From JBDIAR01 sp039812545 (GTDB lineage: Bacteria; Actinomycetota; Actinomycetes; Actinomycetales; Dermatophilaceae): a stretch of 5,877 bases of DNA. The stretch's first letter is position 1, and each line of letters starts with the position of its first letter. Shown in pieces: positions 3,101 through 5,877 of the stretch. The translations under genes and the position numbers were made by a program. A model generated the notes under the pieces. The model ran no database searches. It was not told where the DNA came from and worked only from the letters and a program-made list of their open reading frames with translations. The stretch lies in assembly GCA_039812545.1 (NCBI GenBank), contig JBDIAR010000196.1:1-5877 (forward strand), read 5' to 3'.

Positions 3101-5877
3101 GGTCCCTGAGCGTCGCTGGTGACCCAGTGCGTGCCATGGTCGTAGTAGAACGTCACCGGGGTGCCGGGGTTGCGGTACGAGATGTTGGCCCCGCCGGGCG
3201 ATGCTCCCAGTCCGTAGTTCTCGTCCCAGGACTTGTTGATCGCGGCCTTGTACTCGTAGTCGCCGGCGGCGATCGTGTAGGTCCCCTTCCAGATCTGGTC
3301 CTTGGCGTCCAGGCCCAACTGGGCCGCGGTGCAGTCCGGCTGCCAGTCGCCGGGGCAGCCCATCTCGGAGTTGTGCGAACCGGGCACGGAGACCGCCGCC
3401 GGCTGGGTCACCGGGCCCACTCCCCCTCCACCCCCGCCTCCGGACGTCGGGGTCGGGTCGCCGACGACCGCATACCCGGAGCTCGCGGCGACGTGGCCGG
3501 CCAAGTCCTTGGCGAGGACTCGGTACTCCAGCATCGTGCCCTTGGCCATGGCCGACACGTCGTGGAAGACGCGGTACGGGGCGTTGTCGTCGGTGCCGAT
3601 GAGGCGCCAGTCGGTCGTGCCAATGGGCCGGTAGAGGAAGGTGACCTGGACCGGGGTGTTCGTCGGGACGGCGGCCCCGATCTCGGCCCGGCCACCGACG
3701 AGGGCACCGGGTGCCGGGGTGCGCAGGTAGACCGTCGGGCCGGCCGCGGGGGCCTTGATCGGTCGGGCCGCCTTCCAGACCGCCGCGCTCAACGCGGGCA
3801 CGCTGAGGGTGACGCGCGCGGACTTGTCCGAGCGCAGGTCGGTCCGCGTGCCGTACAGCGGAGCCCAGGTCGCGTTCGGGACATAGGTGGAGACGGAGGC
3901 GCTGCGGGCGGTCGTGGCGTTGTTGACGGCGACGAGGTACTCGGTCCCGGTGGCCCGATCGATGCGCGAGAAGGCGTAGATGCCGGCGCTGTCCGAGGCG
4001 TACCGGTGGATCTGGGCGCCGTCGGCGAGGGCCGGGTACTTCGCGCGCAGGGCCGCGAGCGCGGCGATCTGCCGGTAGAGCGGACCGGAGGTCCCGTAGT
4101 GGGCGGCGGTCCCCATGACCCCGCCGCCGACGAGCTGCTCACCGGCATACTGGGCGACCTGCGTGGCGAACATGTCCTGACGGGCGTCCTTGTCGCCGCC
4201 GGCTCCGATGAAGCCCTGTTCGTCGCCGTAGTAGGTGATCGGGTTGCCGCGGACGAGGTACATCAGCGAGTTGGCGAGTTTCGTGCGGGCGAGGAGTTCG
4301 TCGCCGGTGTAGCCCGCCTTGCTGAGCATCATCGCGACGCGACCGACGTCGTGGTTCCCGAGGAACGTCGGGAGTTGGTATGCGTTGGAGTCGGTGTCGG
4401 TGTACCAGTCGTCGCCGGCGAAGAAGTCTCGCAGCCCGGTCGTGGCCTTCCCCTGCACGGCGGCCAGCGCCGTCCCCTGAAAGCCGAAGTCCAGGGTGGC
4501 GGGGAGCTTGCCGGTCGTCGTGTATTGCGACGTGATCCGCGGGTCGCCCTCGAAGACCTCGCCGAACATGAAGAACCGGTTGCTGCCGATCGCCTTGGCG
4601 CGGGCGCTGATCCGCGGCACGAACTGCTGCCAGAACTCCATGTTCACGTGCTTGACGGTGTCGATCCGGAAGCCGTCGACGCCGAAGTCAACCCACGCCG
4701 AGTAGATGTCCCCCATGCCCTGGACGACCTCGGGACGCTCGGTGAACAGGTCGTCGAGCCCGACGAAGTCCCCGTAGGTGGAGGACTCGCCGGCCCAGGT
4801 GCTGTCCCCGCGGTTGTGGTACATCGTCGGGTCATTGAGCCAGGCCGGGACCTTGACCGTCTTGTCCGCCTCGGTGCGGAACACGGGGGTGTACGGGAAG
4901 GAGGTCGCCGGATCCATCGTCGGGAAGCCCTGGCCACCACCGGCATACGTGACGTCGTCGAAGGTCTTGCCGGTCGCGTCCTTGTAGGGGTACGTGGCTT
5001 TGTCGCGGTATGCGTATTGCTTCTGCGCGTAGTCGATGACGTCGGCGGTGTGGTTGGTGATGATGTCGAAGTAGACTCTCATGCCCTTGGCGTGGGCGGC
5101 GGCGATGAGACGCTTCATGTCGGCGTTGGTGCCGAGGTGTGGGTCGATCTGGGTGAAATCGGTGGTCCAGTAGCCGTGGTAACCGGCGCTCGCGTCGGCG
5201 CCCGCGCCCTGGACGGGCCGGTTCTTGAACGAGGGGGTCAGCCAGATAGCGGTCGTGCCCAGACCCTTGATGTAGTCGAGCTTGCCGATGACGCCCTTGA
5301 GGTCGCCGCCGTGGTAGAAGCCCTTGTCGGTCGGGTCGTAGCCGGTGTCGAGGCGTCCGCCGGACAGGCCACCGCGGTCGTTGGTCGAGTCGCCGTTGGC
5401 GAACCGGTCGGCCATCAGGAAGTAGAAGCGCTCGCGGGTCTGGGCGGCGCGCAGGCTGTCCCCCGCCAGCGGCCGGTCCGCGGCGGTCGCCGGACCGGAC
5501 AGGTCCTGGGGCGTGAGCGCGATGAGGTGGCTGTCGTCGTCGTAGGAGACCTTGATCCGCGCCGGGCCGGCCAGGACCAGGGGCAGGTTGGGGCCATTCT
5601 TGGCCCCACCGGCGCCGTAGTTCTCCGGCCAGTCGTGGTCGATGACGACCTTGTACTCGTAGCCGCCAGCCGGGATCTCGAAGGTCGCGGCATACACATT
5701 GGTCCCGCCGACCTTGGCGAGATCCGTCGCGGCGCAGTCGGGTTGCCAGTCACCCGGGCAGCCGAGTTCGGACTGAAGGGAGCCGACGAGGGTGACCGTC
5801 CGGGAGCCGGCTGCCATGGCGGCTCCGGCGGGGGCTCCGGCTGCATTCGCCGGTATGCCGGTGGTCATCGTCATCGT
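121..5877 (-). CDS. pulA: Secreted bifunctional amylase-pullulanase (two GH13 modules, three X25 domains, CBM48), 5' end cut by window edge
   Basis: This gene encodes an extracellular starch/pullulan hydrolase, open from the right edge to a TAG at 121-123. The first in-window ATG (5872-5874) gives 1917 residues, but the preceding codon (ACG) is also open and residues 1-11 look like the end of a signal peptide, so the real start is upstream. Domains in order: X25 (28-122), GH13 alpha-amylase A/B/C domains (147-703), Ig-like domain (711-805), poly-Gly linker, X25 (827-920), X25 (928-1023), pullulanase N2 (about 1030-1155), CBM48 (about 1165-1265), GH13 pullulanase (about 1293-1750), pullulanase C-terminal domain (about 1755-1917). 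Both GH13 modules keep nucleophile Asp, acid/base Glu and third Asp: D405/E439/D509 and D1515/E1552/D1682. The C-terminal half belongs to the pullulanase-type alpha-1,6-glucosidase family; the symbol refers to that half. Ten cysteines include one CxxxxxxxC pair in each X25 domain. No frameshift or internal stop is seen. Dual function is inferred from motifs, not proven. Confidence 0.95.
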   Translation of the reverse strand, partial: TMTMTTGIPANAAGAPAGAAMAAGSRTVTLVGSLQSELGCPGDWQPDCAATDLAKVGGTNVYAATFEIPAGGYEYKVVIDHDWPENYGAGGAKNGPNLPLVLAGPARIKVSYDDDSHLIALTPQDLSGPATAADRPLAGDSLRAAQTRERFYFLMADRFANGDSTNDRGGLSGGRLDTGYDPTDKGFYHGGDLKGVIGKLDYIKGLGTTAIWLTPSFKNRPVQGAGADASAGYHGYWTTDFTQIDPHLGTNADMKRLIAAAHAKGMRVYFDIITNHTADVIDYAQKQYAYRDKATYPYKDATGKTFDDVTYAGGGQGFPTMDPATSFPYTPVFRTEADKTVKVPAWLNDPTMYHNRGDSTWAGESSTYGDFVGLDDLFTERPEVVQGMGDIYSAWVDFGVDGFRIDTVKHVNMEFWQQFVPRISARAKAIGSNRFFMFGEVFEGDPRITSQYTTTGKLPATLDFGFQGTALAAVQGKATTGLRDFFAGDDWYTDTDSNAYQLPTFLGNHDVGRVAMMLSKAGYTGDELLARTKLANSLMYLVRGNPITYYGDEQGFIGAGGDKDARQDMFATQVAQYAGEQLVGGGVMGTAAHYGTSGPLYRQIAALAALRAKYPALADGAQIHRYASDSAGIYAFSRIDRATGTEYLVAVNNATTARSASVSTYVPNATWAPLYGTRTDLRSDKSARVTLSVPALSAAVWKAARPIKAPAAGPTVYLRTPAPGALVGGRAEIGAAVPTNTPVQVTFLYRPIGTTDWRLIGTDDNAPYRVFHDVSAMAKGTMLEYRVLAKDLAGHVAASSGYAVVGDPTPTSGGGGGGGVGPVTQPAAVSVPGSHNSEMGCPGDWQPDCTAAQLGLDAKDQIWKGTYTIAAGDYEYKAAINKSWDENYGLGASPGGANISYRNPGTPVTFYYDHGTHWVTSDAQGPILTAPGSMQSELGCPGDWQPDCMRPWLQDPDGDGTYTWSTAAIPAGNYEFKVAHALSWAENYGAGGAKDGPNVAFSVPADGTLVTFSYVLATHQITVKTSKAGVAPDLTKAKAIWVDRTTIAWPAAAVPAGVDPAMLDWRLHWSPTGGLTVDAESLVGDGSRQADLAYDPAGLSPAVLATHPELKGYLALRLDKRTAKLVPHILTGQVAVAMYDDLGRLLDATGVQIAPVLDALYAGSATKRSYGVAFRGNSATFRVWAPTAQQVALLTWPAGSVADAPVAAAQRSRMDRADDGSWSVVRPGARNARYLYEIKVYAPTTGKVETNLVTDPYSVALTLNSTRSVAVDLADPAHMPYLWRSTSAPKLTRAVDSTIYELHVRDFSVGDATVPAGHRGSYLAFADQGNGTRHLQALAKAGLNTVHLLPTFDIASIEEDKSKQATPPCDLASFPPDSEEQQKCIASIADKDAFNWGYDPYHWMAPEGSYASSNASADGGARVAEFRTMVGGLHRDGLRVVLDQVFNHTPTSGQAATSVLDKVVPGYYQRLNPTGAVYTSTCCQNVATEHTMAQKIMVDSVVTWAKAYRVDGFRFDLMGHHSKENLLAVRAALDSLTLAKDGVDGKSVYLYGEGWNFGEVANNALFTQAAQGQLGGTGIGTFSDRLRDAVRGGGPFDDDPRKQGFATGQATDPNGAPVNGDAAAGLAHNTDLLQLGLAGNLASFSFRDTAGAVVTGKQVDYNGSPAGYAEQPAEVVTYVDAHDNETIWDALTYKLPVATSMPDRIRMNTIALSTTALAQTPSFWHAGADLLRSKSLDRNSYNSGDWFNTLDWTGADNGFGHGLPMQGDNASKWSYMKPLLANPALKPTAAQVGSASAAAQDLLRLRFSTPLFRLGTADLIKAKVSYPVSGTADAHPGVVVMKIDDTVGADVDPALRGLVVVFNATPSAVTQKLPGAAGYALSPVQQNGSDPVVKTAGFDAGAAAFTVPARTVAVFVQR
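124..1998 (-). other. GH13 pullulanase-type alpha-1,6-glucosidase catalytic module and C-terminal domain (residues 1293-1917)
   Basis: This debranching module cleaves alpha-1,6 bonds in pullulan, amylopectin and limit dextrins. It opens with D1295-S-T-I-Y-E-L-H-V-R-D-F. Signature residues are F1393-N-W-G-Y-D-P1399 (pullulanase region, normally Y/F-NWGYDP), region I D1442-x-x-x-N1446-H1447, region II G1511-F-R-F-D1515 (nucleophile), region III G1551-E1552-G-W (acid/base), and region IV D1679-A-H-D1682-N-E-T (stabiliser). The C1481-C1482 pair just before E1488-H and the region II helix is, from memory, shared with Klebsiella-type PulA. From G1761-L-P to the end, the GDNASKWSYMKPLLANP segment followed by a beta domain ending TVAVFVQR matches the pullulanase C-terminal domain (DUF3372-like). 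This places the module with PulA-type rather than Bacillus type I enzymes. No catalytic residue is missing. Confidence 0.92.
2080..2787 (-). other. Pullulanase N2 domain plus CBM48 (residues about 1030-1265)
   Basis: The region from P1031 (DLTKAKAIWVDRTTIAWPA) to about 1155 matches the N2-type domain that precedes CBM48 in pullulanase-type alpha-1,6-glucosidases. Signposts are the AIWVDRTTIAWP strand, the W1064-R-L-H-W-S-P segment and the L1110-K-G-Y-L-A-L-R-L strand. CBM48 begins around Y1169 with G1170-V-A-F, then F1180-R-V-W-A-P-T-A-Q-Q-V, and runs to T1253-D-P-Y-S. F-R-V-W-A-P is the hallmark of this glycogen-binding module in branching and debranching enzymes. Boundaries are estimated by eye. 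Confidence 0.78.
2806..3093 (-). repeat. X25-type starch-binding module, copy 3 (residues 928-1023)
   Basis: This copy opens with APGSMQSELGCPGDWQPDC (C939/C947). Unlike the other two it has a D954-P-D-G-D-G959 loop, resembling the acidic calcium-type loop seen in many secreted modules. It then continues with the expected I968-P-A-G-N-Y-E-F-K strand and W983-A-E-N-Y-G-A-G-G-A-K-D-G-P-N. The DNA for the CPGDWQPDC motif differs from copy 2 at only one of 27 bases. It sits immediately before the pullulanase N2 domain, the position reported for X25 in some bacterial pullulanases. Confidence 0.85.
3115..3396 (-). repeat. X25-type starch-binding module, copy 2 (residues 827-920)
   Basis: This copy opens with PGSHNSEMGCPGDWQPDC (C840/C848). 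It keeps the Y-x-I-A-A-G-D-Y-E-Y-K strand (866-876) and W883-D-E-N-Y-G-L-G, but diverges afterwards (ASPGGANISYRN, then PVTFYYDHGTHWV). It directly follows the glycine linker and is separated from copy 3 by only about seven residues (921-927, DAQGPIL region), so copies 2 and 3 form a tandem pair at the front of the pullulanase half. The presumed role is starch/glucan binding. Of the three copies it is the most diverged in protein sequence. Confidence 0.85.
3397..3459 (-). other. Pro/Thr plus poly-glycine interdomain linker (residues 806-826)
   Basis: The linker reads DPTPTS followed by seven consecutive glycines (G812-G818, bases 3421-3441), then VG and PVTQPAA. It marks the seam between the amylase half and the pullulanase half. 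The seven glycines use several different codons rather than one repeated codon, so it is not a simple triplet-repeat expansion. On the coding strand the stretch is a G-rich tract. A flexible, extended hinge allowing the two catalytic halves to move independently is the natural reading. Confidence 0.85.
3460..3744 (-). other. Ig-like / FnIII-like beta domain (residues 711-805)
   Basis: About 95 residues of alternating beta-strand pattern lie between the amylase C domain and the glycine linker. The segment starts with P713-T-V-Y-L-R-T-P and A721-P-G-A-L-V. It contains V742-Q-V-T-F-L-Y-R-P, then W756-R-L-I-G and Y767-R-V-F, and ends with L782-E-Y-R-V-L-A-K-D-L-A-G-H. This arrangement (PxxGxxV, then V-x-F-x-Y-R, then DLAGH-V) is typical of Ig-like spacer domains in secreted actinobacterial carbohydrases. 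It has no catalytic residues and probably acts as a spacer or in substrate positioning. The assignment rests on pattern only. Confidence 0.6.
3766..5436 (-). other. GH13 alpha-amylase-type catalytic module (residues 147-703)
   Basis: This is a (beta/alpha)8 glycoside hydrolase acting on alpha-1,4-glucosidic bonds. It opens with RERFYFLMADRFANGD (147-162), typical of GH13 amylases. Conserved regions appear in order: region I D270-x-x-x-N274-H275; region V around L373-D374-D375-L376; region II G401-F-R-I-D405 with D405 the nucleophile and K408-H409 following; region III F437-G438-E439 with E439 the acid/base; region IV N507-H508-D509 with D509 the transition-state stabiliser. Residues 276 to about 370 form the B-domain insertion, rich in Tyr and Gly. 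An all-beta C domain follows from about 598 to 703. All catalytic residues are present, so activity is expected. I cannot assign the GH13 subfamily by eye; alpha-amylase is likely, though a maltogenic or neopullulanase-like specificity cannot be excluded. Confidence 0.88.
5509..5793 (-). repeat. X25-type starch-binding module, copy 1 (residues 28-122)
   Basis: This small beta-sandwich module opens with GSLQSELGCPGDWQPDC (C39 and C47 likely form a disulfide). It continues through F-x-I-P-A-G-x-Y-E-Y-K (65-75) and W-x-E-N-Y-G-A-G-G-A-K (82-92), and ends in beta strands around I107-L120. The pattern matches the X25 module described in Bacillus acidopullulyticus pullulanase and other amylopullulanases, where it is regarded as a carbohydrate-binding module. 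It sits directly before the alpha-amylase catalytic module. Its C-terminal half resembles copy 3 more than copy 2, sharing the ENYGAGGAK-x-GPN segment. Confidence 0.85.
5842..5877 (-). other. Truncated Sec signal peptide, C-terminal part with likely cleavage site
   Basis: Residues 1-11 (MTMTTGIPANA) look like the end of a hydrophobic core plus a c-region. An A-x-A signal-peptidase-I motif (A9-N10-A11) is followed by a flexible Ala/Gly/Pro stretch (12-23) before the first folded domain. There is no positively charged n-region or full hydrophobic core after either nearby Met, and no Shine-Dalgarno precedes Met1 or Met3 within the visible bases. I infer that the charged start and most of the core lie beyond position 5877. 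Met20 (ATG at 5815-5817) has GGAG five bases upstream and could be mistaken for a start. It would remove the export signal from a starch-degrading enzyme, so I do not favour it. Confidence 0.6.

Noticed and set aside
3421..3450. Possible G-quadruplex in the G-rich coding strand of the glycine linker
   Set aside because: There are only three clear runs of three or more G (5, 5 and 3), with the rest GG pairs, so a canonical four-run quadruplex is not formed. The tract is explained by seven glycine codons in a GC-rich gene.

Overview
The window is dominated by one very long gene on the minus strand. It encodes a secreted, multi-domain starch-degrading enzyme of at least 1917 residues (about 200 kDa) with two complete GH13 catalytic modules: an alpha-amylase-type module in the N-terminal half and a pullulanase-type alpha-1,6-glucosidase in the C-terminal half. 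By eye the DNA is roughly two thirds G+C, with strong G/C preference at third codon positions. High GC, an Ala/Gly-rich protein, a Sec-type signal-peptide remnant and a large extracellular amylase-pullulanase all suggest a Gram-positive actinobacterium. No genus can be assigned from the sequence alone.

Layout in the direction of transcription (high to low coordinates; residues numbered from the first Met inside the window): the window edge cuts the signal peptide (5842-5877). Then come X25-type starch-binding module 1 (5509-5793), a GH13 alpha-amylase catalytic module with its C-terminal beta domain (3766-5436), an Ig-like beta domain (3460-3744), a Pro/Thr then poly-Gly linker (3397-3459), X25 module 2 (3115-3396), X25 module 3 (2806-3093), a pullulanase N2 domain and CBM48 (2080-2787), and the pullulanase catalytic and C-terminal domains (124-1998). 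The TAG stop is at 121-123. The gene is open at the right edge, so its true start, ribosome binding site and promoter lie outside the window.

The 75-base stretch between the stop and the left end (46-120) holds two tandem hairpins. It is followed by what looks like the first 15 codons of a second minus-strand gene starting at 45, preceded by a textbook Shine-Dalgarno. That Shine-Dalgarno lies wholly inside one arm of a perfect 14-bp inverted repeat, so the hairpin could act as a transcription terminator or as a translational gate on the downstream gene. This is the least expected feature in the window.

Functionally, the two catalytic modules would cut alpha-1,4 and alpha-1,6 bonds of starch, glycogen or pullulan from one polypeptide, and the three X25 modules and CBM48 would hold it on the substrate. 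Both active sites keep all the canonical GH13 catalytic residues. I found no RNA genes, mobile elements, CRISPR arrays, frameshifts or recognisable operator sites.
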